A stretch of 64,000 bases of DNA from Glycomyces sp. YM15 (GCF_016918015.1 NZ_JAERMK010000001.1:450805-514804); one strand, 5' to 3'; shown: positions 1-9,669, counted from the first letter of the stretch. Notes: generated by a model from the letters alone, not told the origin. Program-made: numbers and translations.

Positions 1-2
1 AC

Positions 3-842
3 GACGAGAACTTCGAGTACGAGCAGTGCATCGAGGACGAGGCGTACCTCGATCAGCCCGATTACGAATGGGTCGAAAGCGATCCGTACTACGAGGGCAT
101 GACCCGCGAAGAGGTCTGCGCCGACGTCTTCGGCGTGTGGACCGCTGAGGATCTCATCTGGACTTACACGTTCGATTTCGCCGAGGAGAGCCCGCTGCTG
201 CTCATCGGCGTGGCGATCATCGCGGGCCTGGTCATGATGATGCTCGCTTCGTCCGCGATCGGCGCCGAGTGGTCGAGCGGCGGCATGGCGAACCTGCTGC
301 TGTGGCATCCGAACCGGATGCGGGTGTGGGGAGCGAAGCTCGGTGCCGCCGCGGCGGTGTGCGCGGCGGCGGTGCTCGCGTTGATGCTGCTCGCGTTCGG
401 GCTGCTGTACGTGGCCGGGGCCGCCCGCGGCGATGTCAGCGGGTTGGATGCGGCGTGGTGGGACGAGAACCTGCCGAAGTTCGCGCGCGCGGCGCTGCTG
501 TCGGTCGGCATGACCGTGCTCGGTGCGTCGCTGGCGATGCTGGGCCGGCACACGGCGATCTCGGGCGGCATCATCGCCGGTTACCTGATCGTCGGGGACA
601 TGCTGGTGCGGATCGCGGCCCTGGCGCTGCAGATGCCGTTCTCGGAGCGGCTGTCGCTGTACACGTGGGTGACGGCGTGGATCGACGGGAGGACCGAACT
701 GTACGACTGGACCGATCTCTACGCGGACAATGCGGAAGTCATGGTCATCACCGCGAGTGAGGCCGGCGTACTGCTCGGCGGGATCGTGCTCGGCTTCGCC
801 GCTTTGGCGACCTGGGCGTTCCAGCGGCGCGACGTGTCGTAG
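3..842 (+). CDS. ABC-2 type transporter permease, 5' end outside window
   Basis: The frame is open from the first bases of the window, so the N-terminus lies upstream. An acidic, tyrosine-rich segment precedes a first membrane helix (LLLIGVAIIAGLVMMMLASS), then the motif SSAIGAEWSSGGMANLLLWHPNR, split here by family knowledge into a helix end and the short loop typical of ABC-2 permeases. Four or five further hydrophobic helices follow, with an extracellular loop between. This is the membrane half of an ABC transporter; its ATPase is presumably upstream and the substrate is unknown. An ATG at 99 could be read as a start, but the coding quality continues upstream of it. A strong hairpin lies just downstream. 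Confidence 0.75.
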   Translation, partial: DENFEYEQCIEDEAYLDQPDYEWVESDPYYEGMTREEVCADVFGVWTAEDLIWTYTFDFAEESPLLLIGVAIIAGLVMMMLASSAIGAEWSSGGMANLLLWHPNRMRVWGAKLGAAAAVCAAAVLALMLLAFGLLYVAGAARGDVSGLDAAWWDENLPKFARAALLSVGMTVLGASLAMLGRHTAISGGIIAGYLIVGDMLVRIAALALQMPFSERLSLYTWVTAWIDGRTELYDWTDLYADNAEVMVITASEAGVLLGGIVLGFAALATWAFQRRDVS

Positions 843-909
843 CCGCTCCCGGGCGGTGGCGCGCGCAGCGTGCCATGTCACCGCTGCCTGAGCGAACCGG
901 TGAACAGAA

Positions 910-947
910 GACAGCGCCGTCCGCGGATGTCCGCGGGCGGCGCTGTC
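910..947. terminator. Bidirectional hairpin terminator
   Basis: A 17-base stem (910-926 with 931-947, one mismatch) and a 4-base loop lie between two convergent genes, the permease ending at 842 and the ROK regulator ending at 979. No long T-run follows, as is common in high-GC actinobacteria. Confidence 0.75.
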
Positions 948-978
948 GGTTCCAGACCGGATGGGCGAGGTCGGGCGG

Positions 979-2148
979 TCAGTCGAAGAGGCTCGCGCGG
1001 ACGGCGTCGAGGCCGTGGAGGATCGCGCCGCGCATGATCGGCTCGTCGGCGACCGAGCCGGCGACCACGCTCGGGTTGACCGGGGCGAGCTGGGAGGTCT
1101 GGGAGGCCACACGCCCGGCGAGCTCGAGCCCGCCCGCGTAACCGACCGGCCCGCCGAGGACGACCACCGTGGGGTCGAGGAGGACGCAGACCGCGACGAT
1201 GCCCAAGGCGATGCCGCGGGCGATCTCGTCCAGGCAGGCCGCGCCCTCAGGGCCCGCCGCGATCGCCCGGGTCAGGACCTCATCGGGTTCGGAGGCCTCG
1301 AAGCCGTGCTTCGCGCCGATCTCGATGACGGCGTCGCCGCCGATGACGCGCTGGTAGGAGCCTTTGGAGAGGCGCGTGACGACGCCGCCGGTGGGCAGGT
1401 CGCCGCCGGGCACCGGGAGGAAGCCGATCTCGCCGGCCGCGCCGCTCGCGCCGCGGTAGAGCCGGCCGTTGAGGATGACGCCGAGGCCGAGGCCGCCGCC
1501 GAACCACGCGTACACGAAGTCGGTGGCGCCGCCGGCGCCGCCGGAGCGCTGCTCGGCGAGGCAGGCGAGGTTGACGTCGTTCTCGATCTCGACGTCGGGG
1601 GTGAACTCCTCGTTGAGCGCGGTGCGCAGGCCGCGGTGCCAGGCCGGGAGGTTCCAGGAGAAGCCGATGTCGCCGCTCGCGGGGTCGATGACGCCGGGGG
1701 TGCCGAGCACGATCCGCTGCACCTTGGACATCTCGACGCCGGCGTCGGCGACCGAGTCGGTGACGACGCGGCGGACCACGGCCACCGGGTCGGTCGAATG
1801 CTCGACGTCGATCTCGGCGCGGCCGACGATGCGTCCGGTGAAATCGGCGCACGCGCCCTTCGTGGTCACGGGGCCGACCTCGACGCCGACGACATAGGTG
1901 AAGGTCGGCACGGCCGCGTACAGCGACGCGTTGGGGCCGCGCCCGCCGGACTTGGAGCCGACCACCTCCACGAGGCCGCGGGACTGGAGGCGCTCCATCA
2001 TCTGCGACGCGGTGACCTTCGACATCGAGGTCCGCTCGGCGAGCTGGGCGCGGGTCTGGGGGCCGTCTTCCAACAGCAGCTTCAACGCGGCCTGGTCGTT
2101 GAGGACGCGCAGCAGTTTCGGCACCCCGGGGGTGTGGCTCTTCGGCAT
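979..2148 (-). CDS. ROK family transcriptional regulator
   Basis: The protein has 389 residues. An N-terminal winged helix-turn-helix (TRAQLAERTSMSKVTASQMM, about residues 30-50) is followed by a ROK/hexokinase-like ATPase fold. That fold shows a DGxGxG-like segment (FGGGLGLG), the GAAGEIG motif and a late ATP-binding VVLGGP. The CxCGxxGC zinc motif found in many ROK proteins is absent after GEIG, so sugar binding may differ or be lost. The start at 2148 has GGAGGAGAAGGA 7-20 bases upstream; an ATG 36 bases earlier lacks such a site. It is probably a repressor of a sugar or amino-sugar pathway. No target genes are adjacent, so the ligand is unknown. Confidence 0.88.
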   Translation of the reverse strand: MPKSHTPGVPKLLRVLNDQAALKLLLEDGPQTRAQLAERTSMSKVTASQMMERLQSRGLVEVVGSKSGGRGPNASLYAAVPTFTYVVGVEVGPVTTKGACADFTGRIVGRAEIDVEHSTDPVAVVRRVVTDSVADAGVEMSKVQRIVLGTPGVIDPASGDIGFSWNLPAWHRGLRTALNEEFTPDVEIENDVNLACLAEQRSGGAGGATDFVYAWFGGGLGLGVILNGRLYRGASGAAGEIGFLPVPGGDLPTGGVVTRLSKGSYQRVIGGDAVIEIGAKHGFEASEPDEVLTRAIAAGPEGAACLDEIARGIALGIVAVCVLLDPTVVVLGGPVGYAGGLELAGRVASQTSQLAPVNPSVVAGSVADEPIMRGAILHGLDAVRASLFD

Positions 2149-2409
2149 TCGTACTTCCTTCTCCTCCGAGCCCACATTATCCACGGGAGCCCACCCGGCA
2201 CTGCTTCAGCTAGCGCGCGAAAGCCGAACGCATGATCGGTAAACGCCAAGCCCACCACGCGGGCGCCCCCAGCCGCGACCCGGTCCCCCACTCGGCAGGC
2301 CCGAGCCGGCTGAGCGAAGATGTCGCACCCCTATGTCAGGGTATTCACCGGGGGCCCGAAGCACCGGCTTCAGCGGCTCGGACCCTGCCCGCGAGACCCC
2401 GCTCCCCGC

Positions 2410-5400
2410 TCACTCCCCCTCGGTCTCGACCAGGCTCCTGATCTGGCGCAGCGACACCGACAGCACCGCGAGTTTCTCGTCCGAGCGCGCCGCCTCCGCC
2501 GTCGCCTCGTGCAGCATCGCGATCGCGGCGGCGTTCCGCTCCGCCCACGAGTCGACCGCCTCGGCCGGCTCCATGCCCGGCTTCGCCTGCATCACGCTCG
2601 CGGTCAGGCCCGCCATCGCGCCGTACAGGTCGTACCGCAGCGCCGACCGCGCCAGCGTCTGCCACCGGTTCGTGCGCGGCAGCGCCGAGATCTCGTTGAG
2701 GATCGCGTCGAGGTGCACCCGCGCCGCGATCTCGTAGTACACCTCGGCGGTCTGCTCGAGATCCGTCTCGTACAGCCGCGCGCACTCGACCACGTCCACC
2801 AGCCCGAACCCGAAGATCGGCGCCGAAGCGTCCCGCGCGAGCTCCGCGGGCATCCCCTGCTCCTCCAACTGGTCGCTGAACTCCTCGAACCCGACCGCCT
2901 CGGAATCGCGCAGCAGCTCCGGCAACCGCGGCTGCAGCACCGCGAGCCCCGGCCGCAGCCGCTCGATCTCCGCGGACACGTCCAGCGTCCCCCGCCGGTG
3001 CTGCACCAGCCACCGCACGCCCCGGTCGAGCAGCCTGCGGATCACCAGCATCCCCGCGGTCTGCGCTTCCTGCGGCACCTGGTTGTCGAGCGCCTCGATG
3101 CGCCGCCACAGCCCCGTCAGCCCGAACGCGTCCCGGATGATCACATACGCGCGCACCACGTCCACCACATCGGCGCCGGTCTCGTCGGCGATGCGGAACA
3201 GGAACGTCGTGCCCGCCCGGTTCACGGCCTCGCCCACGACCGCGGTCGCGACGATCTCGCGCCGCAGCGGGTGGTCGGCCATGAGGTCGGCGTACGGTTC
3301 GCGCAGCGGCGCCGGGAAGTACTCCCGCAGCACCGGCGCCGTCCAGTCCTCATCGGGCAGTGCGGAGTCGAGCACCGCCCGCTTCGCCCAGATCTTCACG
3401 TACGACAGGAGCACGGAGAGCTCGGGCTCGGTGAGCGCCGTCCCCGTCGCGACCCGCTCCTTGAGTTGTTTGTCGCTCGGCAGGCCCTCGATCTCGCGGT
3501 CGAGGCCGACGGTCTTCTCCAGGTACTTCATGAGTCGAATGTGGACGGGCAGGAGTCGTACGCCGAGCCGATGCGCGTTCGCGAGCGCCATGTTCTGCCC
3601 GTAGTTGTCGGCGAGCACGGCCTCGGCCACGTCGTCGGCCATGTCCATGAACAGCTTGTCGCGGCTGCCCGGGTCGACGCGCCCGGTGAGCGCGGCCGAG
3701 CGCAGCAGGATCTTGATGTTCACCTCGTGGTCGGAGGTGTCGACCCCGGCCGAGTTGTCGATGAAGTCGGTGTTGCACCGCCCGCCGAGACCCTCGGGGC
3801 CGCCCGACTGCGCGTACTCGATGCGGCCGAGCTGCGTGAACCCGAGGTTCCCGCCCTCGCCCACGACCCGGCAGCGCAGCTGCGCGCCGTTGACGCGCAC
3901 GGCGTCGTTGGCCTTGTCCCCCGCGTCCGCGTCGGTCTGCGCCGTGGACTTCACGTACGTGCCGATGCCGCCGTTCCACAGCAGATCCACTGGCGCCGTG
4001 AGGATCGCGCGGATGAGCTCGGGCGGCGTCAAGTCCTTCACGTCGGCGTCGATGCCGAGCGCCGTGCGCACCTCGTCGGAGACGGGAATGGACTTCGACG
4101 CCCGCTCCCACACCCCGCCGCCCGCGGAGATGAGCGTCGGGTCGTAGTCGGCCCAGGTGGAGCGCGGCAGCTCGAACAGGCGGCGGCGCTCCGCGAAGGA
4201 CGCCCCCGCGAGCGGGTTCGGGTCGACGAAGATGTGCATGTGGTTGAACGCGGCCACGAGCCGGATGTGCTCGGAGAGCAGCATCCCGTTGCCGAACACA
4301 TCGCCGCCCATGTCGCCGATGCCGACGACGGTGAAGTCCTGCGTCTGCGTGTCGAGCCCCTCCGCACGGAAGTGGCGCTTCACCGATTCCCATGCGCCCC
4401 TTGCGGTGATGCCCATCTTCTTGTGGTCGTATCCGACCGAGCCGCCGGAGGCGAACGCGTCGCCGAGCCAGAACCCGTACTCGGCGGCCACCTCGTTCGC
4501 GACGTCGGAGAACGTCGCCGTGCCCTTGTCCGCGGCGACCACGAGGTACGGGTCGTCGCCGTCGTGGCGGACCACGTTCGGCGGCGGGACCACCGTGTTG
4601 TCGGCGTCGCGGTTGTCGGTGATGTCGAGCAGCGCCGAGATGAACTCCCGGTACCGCGCGACGCCCTCGGCCTGGTACTCGGCGCGGCCGGCGAACTCGG
4701 TCCGCTTGAGCACGAACCCGCCCTTCGCGCCCACCGGCGTGATCACGGTGTTCTTGACCTCCTGGGCCTTCACGAGCCCGAGGATCTCGGTCCGGAAGTC
4801 CTCCTTGCGGTCCGACCAGCGCAGACCGCCGCGCGCGACCCGCCCGTACCGCATGTGGACGCCCTCGAAATGCGGCGAGTACACGAACACCTCGAACACG
4901 GGGCGGGGCTTGGGCAGGAAGTCGATCATCCTGGCGTCGAACTTGAACGCGACGTACTCCTTCGGGCGGCCCGAGGTCGCGCGCTGGAAGTACGAGGTCC
5001 GCAGGGTCGAGCGGATCAGCGTCAGGAACGCGCGCAGGATCCGGTCGGCGTCGAGGTTCGGGACGGCCGCGAGGCCTTCGGCGAGCGACGCGTCGATGCG
5101 GGCCACGGCCGCTTCGCGGTCGTCGCCGACGCGCGGGTCGAAGCGGGCTTCGAAGAGCCGCACGAGGTTCGCCGCGATGGCCGGGTAGGCGCCCAAGGTG
5201 GAGGCGATGAACGCCTGGGAGAACACGAACCCGCACTGGCGCAGGTACTTCGCGAGCGCGCGCAGCACCACGACCTGCCGCCAGGTGAGTCCGGCGGCGA
5301 TCACGAGCTCGTTGAACCGGTCCGATTCGGCCTCGCCGCTCCAGGCGGCGCGGAACGCGTTCTCGAAGCGGATGCGCAGCTGCGGCACCGATTCGGCGGC

Positions 5401-7275
5401 GTTCCCCGGCAATTGGAGCCCGAAGTCGTGCAGGTGGATCGTCCCGTCGGCGCGCTTGATGTGGTACGGGCGCTCCTCGGAGACCCGCACGCCGAGGTGG
5501 CGCAGCACCGGGAGCGCTTCGGAGAGGCCGACGGCCTGGTCGAACGCGTAGACCTTGAAGTGGACGTCGGCGTCGTCGCCGCCGCGGCGGAACAGCTGCA
5601 GCTCCATGTCGCCCGGTTCGCGCAGCATCTCGAGCTTCGCGATGTCCTTGGCGGCGTCGATCGGCGGGTGCTCGGCCTTGTACGCGGGCGGGTACGCGCT
5701 CGCGTAGGCCTTCGCGAGGGTCCGGGCCTGGCCTTCGCCGATGTGGTGGTCGAGCTGGAGGACGAGGTCGGCGTCCCAGGAGCGGGTCGCGTCGGCGAGT
5801 TCGGACTGGATCGCGTCGAGGTCGACGGGCGGGTGGTCGGCGAACGGGTCGATGCGGACCACGAAGTGGAGGCGGGCGAGCACGGACTCGGTGACGCGGG
5901 CGTCGTAGTCGACCTGGGAGCCGCGCAGGCGGCGGCGCAGGATCGCCTCGATCTTCTGCCGGTTCTCGGTGTTGTATCTGTCGCGCGGCAGGTATACGAG
6001 GCAGGAGTAGAAACGGCCGTACACGTCCCGGCGCGCGAACAGTCGCAGGCGGCGGCGCCCGGCGAGGCGCAGCACGCCCATCGCGGTCGTGTACAGGTCC
6101 TCGGTGCGGGCCTGGAACAGCTCGTCGCGCGGGTACGTCTCGAGGGCGGTGACGAGGTCCTTCCCGGAGTGGGAGGAGAGCGTCACGCCCGAGCGGGCCA
6201 GCACGTCCTCCACCTTGCGCCGCACCACCGGCAGTTCGGTGACGCTGGAGAGATAGGCGGCGGAGGTGAACAGGCCGAGGAACCGCAGTTCGCCGTCGGG
6301 CTCCCCGTCGGCGTTGAAGGTCTTCACCCCGATGTAGTCCATGAACGACGTCCGGTGGACGGTGGAGCGGGCGTTCGACTTGGTGATGACCAGGAGCCGC
6401 TTCGTACCGATCTGCGAGCGCGCGTCGGTGTTGAACGACGAGAGCGGGCGCGGGGCGGTCGGCGCCTTCCGCAGCAGGCCCAGGCCGGTCTCGGCCAGAG
6501 GCGTGAGCGCCTCGTCCTCGCCTTCGCCGGTGAGCCGGTACTGGCGGAAGCCGAGGAACGTGAACTTGTCGTCGGCGAGCCAGCGCAGCAGTTCGACGGT
6601 GTCGTCGATGTCCTTGGGGGGCACGGGGAGCGGTGTCGTGCCTTCGGCCCCGGCGGCGGTCCGGTCGAGGTCTTCGGCGATCTCGAGGGCCTTGGCGCGC
6701 ATGGCCTGCCAGTCGGTGACGCAGACGCCGACGTCGGAGAGGACTTCGAGGATGTCCTGTTCGAGTTCGGCGAGGTACGCGGGGTCGGCGACGCGCTGGG
6801 TCTCGATGTGCATCCAGGATTCGGCGCGGCCGCCTTCGGCGGGGGCCTCGAGCAGGTTGCCGTCCTCGTCGCGGCGGACGGGGACGATGGGGTGGACGAA
6901 CACGTTGATGTCGATGCCGTGTTCGTTGAAGAGGCCGGTGAGGGAGTCCACGAGGAACGGGGAGTCGTCGCAGACGATGTCGACGCGGGTGGAGGAGGCG
7001 GCGTCGGGACCTTCGGCGTCATCGGGGCAGTCGAGTTCGAGGGCGATCTTGCCGGGGGCGCGGACTTCGGCCATGCGGCGGTGGTGGGCGGTGGTCTCGA
7101 GGAGCTGCTGGGCGCTGCGTCCGACGAGGTCGTCGTCGGAGACGAGGCTCCAGTAGAGCTCGACCAGTCTCGCCAGTGATGCGTCGGATCCGGCCGACCC
7201 GGCGGCCTCCTGGAGCAGTTCCTCCCGGTCGGGGAGGGTCTCGTGGAACTCTTCGTCGCCGATGAACGCCAACAC
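2410..7275 (-). CDS. gdh: NAD-specific glutamate dehydrogenase, large type
   Basis: At 1621 residues this matches the large (about 180 kDa) NAD-dependent glutamate dehydrogenases (Bac_GDH family), which oxidise glutamate to 2-oxoglutarate and ammonia in catabolism. An N-terminal regulatory half with ACT-like segments (DDSPFLVDSLTG, about residue 105) precedes the catalytic core. The core shows RYGRVARGGLRWSDRKEDFRTE, the lysine-containing KNTVITPVGAKGGF and the nucleotide-binding VVGIGDMGGDVFGNGMLLS (each quoted in part). It starts with GTG (a TTG follows directly) behind a GGAG site. It is monocistronic, divergent from the DUF4178 operon across a 186-base promoter gap. A 260-base gap beyond its 3' end leads to the ROK gene and shows nothing convincing. 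Confidence 0.96.
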   Translation of the reverse strand: MLAFIGDEEFHETLPDREELLQEAAGSAGSDASLARLVELYWSLVSDDDLVGRSAQQLLETTAHHRRMAEVRAPGKIALELDCPDDAEGPDAASSTRVDIVCDDSPFLVDSLTGLFNEHGIDINVFVHPIVPVRRDEDGNLLEAPAEGGRAESWMHIETQRVADPAYLAELEQDILEVLSDVGVCVTDWQAMRAKALEIAEDLDRTAAGAEGTTPLPVPPKDIDDTVELLRWLADDKFTFLGFRQYRLTGEGEDEALTPLAETGLGLLRKAPTAPRPLSSFNTDARSQIGTKRLLVITKSNARSTVHRTSFMDYIGVKTFNADGEPDGELRFLGLFTSAAYLSSVTELPVVRRKVEDVLARSGVTLSSHSGKDLVTALETYPRDELFQARTEDLYTTAMGVLRLAGRRRLRLFARRDVYGRFYSCLVYLPRDRYNTENRQKIEAILRRRLRGSQVDYDARVTESVLARLHFVVRIDPFADHPPVDLDAIQSELADATRSWDADLVLQLDHHIGEGQARTLAKAYASAYPPAYKAEHPPIDAAKDIAKLEMLREPGDMELQLFRRGGDDADVHFKVYAFDQAVGLSEALPVLRHLGVRVSEERPYHIKRADGTIHLHDFGLQLPGNAAESVPQLRIRFENAFRAAWSGEAESDRFNELVIAAGLTWRQVVVLRALAKYLRQCGFVFSQAFIASTLGAYPAIAANLVRLFEARFDPRVGDDREAAVARIDASLAEGLAAVPNLDADRILRAFLTLIRSTLRTSYFQRATSGRPKEYVAFKFDARMIDFLPKPRPVFEVFVYSPHFEGVHMRYGRVARGGLRWSDRKEDFRTEILGLVKAQEVKNTVITPVGAKGGFVLKRTEFAGRAEYQAEGVARYREFISALLDITDNRDADNTVVPPPNVVRHDGDDPYLVVAADKGTATFSDVANEVAAEYGFWLGDAFASGGSVGYDHKKMGITARGAWESVKRHFRAEGLDTQTQDFTVVGIGDMGGDVFGNGMLLSEHIRLVAAFNHMHIFVDPNPLAGASFAERRRLFELPRSTWADYDPTLISAGGGVWERASKSIPVSDEVRTALGIDADVKDLTPPELIRAILTAPVDLLWNGGIGTYVKSTAQTDADAGDKANDAVRVNGAQLRCRVVGEGGNLGFTQLGRIEYAQSGGPEGLGGRCNTDFIDNSAGVDTSDHEVNIKILLRSAALTGRVDPGSRDKLFMDMADDVAEAVLADNYGQNMALANAHRLGVRLLPVHIRLMKYLEKTVGLDREIEGLPSDKQLKERVATGTALTEPELSVLLSYVKIWAKRAVLDSALPDEDWTAPVLREYFPAPLREPYADLMADHPLRREIVATAVVGEAVNRAGTTFLFRIADETGADVVDVVRAYVIIRDAFGLTGLWRRIEALDNQVPQEAQTAGMLVIRRLLDRGVRWLVQHRRGTLDVSAEIERLRPGLAVLQPRLPELLRDSEAVGFEEFSDQLEEQGMPAELARDASAPIFGFGLVDVVECARLYETDLEQTAEVYYEIAARVHLDAILNEISALPRTNRWQTLARSALRYDLYGAMAGLTASVMQAKPGMEPAEAVDSWAERNAAAIAMLHEATAEAARSDEKLAVLSVSLRQIRSLVETEGE

Positions 7276-7461
7276 GTCTCGATCTCCAGTCCGATTCGAC
7301 TCGGCCCACCTCGTCGTGGGCCGTCTACAGGCTAGATCTTAGGGATCTGCCCCGGCATCGTAGGGTTCTCAGGCGACACTGTGGTTACACCGGCGTTGCC
7401 AACTTGGCGGTAGAGTGACGTCAAGGAACCCTCCCGCACCCACTCTTGTGAAGGCGACACC

Positions 7462-8073
7462 ATGGAAGCTTTCATCGTTCTGCTGCTCATCGCCGCCGCC
7501 GTCTTCGGCCTCTGGTGGCTGTGGCGCAGGAACTCCCGCAAGAACGAGCCCGCCCCGCCGCGTCCCCCGGTGGATCCGTTCGCGGATGCCGACACTGACG
7601 TGCTGCGCGGCGACCCGATGCGGCTCAAAGCGGCCGACCTGGTCGAGTTGTACGGCAAGACCCTCGCGGTGCGCGGCACGCTGCGCCTGTCGGAGGGCGA
7701 TTACCACTGGGCCGAGCATTTCCTGGACACCGGCACGGGTGTGAAGCGCTGGCTGTCGGTGGAGGCCGACCCGGATGTGGAGCTGGTGCTGTGGGAGGAG
7801 ATCACGGACACCGATCTGCAGCCCGGTCCGCGTGAGATCGCTCACGAGGGGGTGTCGTTCCGGTCGGACGAGAAGGGCAAGGCGCGGTATGTGAGCGAGG
7901 CGACGACGGGTCTGGCGCCCACCGGCACGCTGCGCTACCACGACTACGCGGGCCCGGACGGCCAGAAGCTCTCGTTCGAGGCGTTCGGCGACGACGCGAA
8001 GTGGGAGGTGGCGAAGGGGCTTACCCTGGATCGCAACCAGGTCACGATCTACCACCAGAGCGACGAGGCCTGA
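7462..8073 (+). CDS. DUF4178 domain protein, membrane-anchored
   Basis: The protein has 203 residues. It has one N-terminal membrane helix (about residues 3-21), a basic stop-transfer stretch and a soluble DUF4178-like domain (residues 50-200) rich in W, Y and acidic residues (YHWAEHFLDTG, RYHDYAGPDG). DUF4178 is a beta-rich domain of unknown function that often sits beside DUF350 and spermidine-synthase-like genes, exactly as here. It is the first gene of a six-gene plus-strand operon. The start at 7462 has an AAGG site 8 bases upstream. The biochemical role is unknown; a periplasm- or membrane-facing partner of the aminopropyltransferase two kilobases downstream is an inference from context. 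Confidence 0.85.
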   Translation: MEAFIVLLLIAAAVFGLWWLWRRNSRKNEPAPPRPPVDPFADADTDVLRGDPMRLKAADLVELYGKTLAVRGTLRLSEGDYHWAEHFLDTGTGVKRWLSVEADPDVELVLWEEITDTDLQPGPREIAHEGVSFRSDEKGKARYVSEATTGLAPTGTLRYHDYAGPDGQKLSFEAFGDDAKWEVAKGLTLDRNQVTIYHQSDEA

Positions 8074-8128
8074 CCCCGTTCCCCTCGCTCCCCCATCGCA
8101 ACCCTCCGCCCCAACCCTGGAGCCCACG

Positions 8129-8680
8129 CTGATCGCCCATATCGAGGTGCCGTTCGTCGACGTCTCGGCGGCCTCGCTCACCTTCCGGCCCGACGCCCCG
8201 TCGATGCCGGTGCTCGACCTGCTGGAACGCGACGCCGGGCCACTGCGGCTCTCGCTGCGGCTGCTGGGCGCGAGCCATCAGGCGGTCGTCGCGACCCCTG
8301 ACGGGCTGCTCAGCGAGACCCTCGCCTACCGGACCGATGTCGCACCGGACCTGCCCGAGGCCTTCAGCCAGCGGGTCGGGTCATGGCGGCACCGCTACGA
8401 GTGCAAGGTCGAGAAGCTCACGGTTCCCGAGCTGCGGCAACGGGTCCGGTCGCTGCGCGACCGGGCCGTGCTGCGCACCGGGGAGCCGGACCTGCTGGTG
8501 GGGGTGTTCGGGGACGACCTGGATGCGCTCACGGCGCTCGAGGTCACCGGGACGGCGCCGCTGTCGTGGCGGACCGTCCACACCTACCCGCAGTACGGCG
8601 AGGTCGTGACCACCACGAGCACGGTGGAGCCGACCGGTGCCGGCGTTCCCCCAGTCAGCGGCGGCACGACCGTAAGCTGA
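8129..8680 (+). CDS. DUF2617 family protein, possible CTG start
   Basis: A soluble protein of about 183 residues containing LSLRLLGASHQAVV, which I recognise as characteristic of DUF2617, an actinobacterial family of unknown function. No membrane helix is seen. The first ATG/GTG/TTG in frame is GTG 8147, which has no clear ribosome site. CTG 8129 has CTGGAG 7-12 bases upstream, and the residues it adds (LIAHIE) fit the N-termini I remember for the family. The real start is therefore uncertain between the two. It lies 55 bases after the DUF4178 gene and 35 bases before the DUF4247 gene, in one apparent operon. Confidence 0.78.
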   Translation: MIAHIEVPFVDVSAASLTFRPDAPSMPVLDLLERDAGPLRLSLRLLGASHQAVVATPDGLLSETLAYRTDVAPDLPEAFSQRVGSWRHRYECKVEKLTVPELRQRVRSLRDRAVLRTGEPDLLVGVFGDDLDALTALEVTGTAPLSWRTVHTYPQYGEVVTTTSTVEPTGAGVPPVSGGTTVS

Positions 8681-8715
8681 ACCGACTCCCCGACAGCACG
8701 ATCCGAGGACCACCG

Positions 8716-9180
8716 ATGAGCAACCAGCAGCCGCCCCCTCCGCCGCCCGCTACCCGCGGCCTGAACTGGAAGCACTGGACGGCGATCGTCGTCGTGCTCG
8801 CCTTGTGCTGCGGCGGGGTGTTCCTGATGAACACGAACTTCTCGAACCCGACCGACACGATCCGCGACCATTACACGCGGGCCGCGAACCTGGACGAGGG
8901 CGGCGGGAAGGCGTACACCTCGAGCGCGTCGCCGGCGACGGTCGCCGACCAGATCGACGACGACGCCGAGGCCCGCGAGGAGCGCTCGTCGGGCGGCACG
9001 TACTACCTGCAGTACTCCAAGCACATCGTGGCCGTCTCGCCGTACAAGGGCGGATCGAAGATCATGCTGCACGACTACCGCAGCGGCTACAACCACTACT
9101 CGTCGGTGTTCATCCTGTGGGGCTGGTCGTCCTCGCCCCCGTCGCCGTTCCGCGGCGGCGGCCCCGGCTCCGGCAAGTGA
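8716..9180 (+). CDS. DUF4247 family protein, single-pass
   Basis: The protein has 154 residues. A proline-rich cytoplasmic start is followed by one membrane helix (about residues 20-38, with two adjacent cysteines) and then a soluble domain. That domain (VADQIDDDAEAREE, YYLQYSKHIVAVSPYKGGSKI) matches the DUF4247 pattern. It ends in a serine/proline/glycine tail. Function is unknown. It is the third gene of the operon leading to the spermidine-synthase-like enzyme. GAGGA 6-10 bases before the ATG supports the start. The CC pair at the helix could suggest a lipoprotein, but no good lipobox precedes it. Confidence 0.82.
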   Translation: MSNQQPPPPPPATRGLNWKHWTAIVVVLALCCGGVFLMNTNFSNPTDTIRDHYTRAANLDEGGGKAYTSSASPATVADQIDDDAEAREERSSGGTYYLQYSKHIVAVSPYKGGSKIMLHDYRSGYNHYSSVFILWGWSSSPPSPFRGGGPGSGK

Positions 9181-9216
9181 CCCGAAAACGACCCAGACAT
9201 GGAAAGGCGGCCCATC

Positions 9217-9669
9217 ATGCTCGCACTCGCAGAGGTTGAGAACAGGCTGGGAGGGTTCGTGGGCGACGTCGCCGGCGCACTCGCCTACAGCATCATCGGC
9301 ATCATCCTGATGGTGCTCGGGTTCTTCATCGTCGACTGGCTCACCCCCGGGAAGCTCGGGGAACTCATCTGGACCCAACGCAACCGCAACGCCGCACTCC
9401 TGCTGTCCTCCAACCTGCTCGGCGTCGGCCTCATCGTGGTCGGCGCGATCTGGGCCTCGGAGGGCAACCTCGTGGCGGGCGTGATCTCGACGTTCGTGTT
9501 CGGCGTCATCGGCCTCGGCGCCATGGCCGTCTCGTTCCTCATCCTCGACGCGATCACACCCGGGAAGCTGGGCGCGCTCGTCGTCGACGAGGAGCCGCAC
9601 CCGGCGGTGTGGGTGAGCTCGGCGATGCACGTCGCCTTGGGCGGGGTCATCGCCATGGCGCTGTCGTGA
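9217..9669 (+). CDS. DUF350 integral membrane protein
   Basis: The protein has 150 residues with four membrane helices arranged as two similar halves. Each half ends in a D-x-x-TPGKLG motif (VDWLTPGKLGELI, LDAITPGKLGALV), the hallmark of DUF350 (YjfL-type) proteins. I chose ATG 9217 because GAAAGGCGG precedes it; an ATG 18 bases earlier has no site. DUF350 genes recur next to spermidine/AdoMet decarboxylase-like and glutathionylspermidine-synthase-like genes in many bacteria, including the E. coli yjf group. A role with polyamine-type modification at the membrane is plausible but unproven. Confidence 0.9.
   Translation: MLALAEVENRLGGFVGDVAGALAYSIIGIILMVLGFFIVDWLTPGKLGELIWTQRNRNAALLLSSNLLGVGLIVVGAIWASEGNLVAGVISTFVFGVIGLGAMAVSFLILDAITPGKLGALVVDEEPHPAVWVSSAMHVALGGVIAMALS

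Noticed and set aside
2338-2343. A GGGTAT resembling a SigB/SigF-type -10 box
   Set aside because: It has no plus-strand gene downstream and no clear GTTT box at 15-16 bases.
2320-7179. A 1619-codon open frame antisense to the glutamate dehydrogenase gene
   Set aside because: It mirrors the codon structure of a real high-GC gene, has a repetitive R/H/D-rich composition, no ribosome site and no family similarity.
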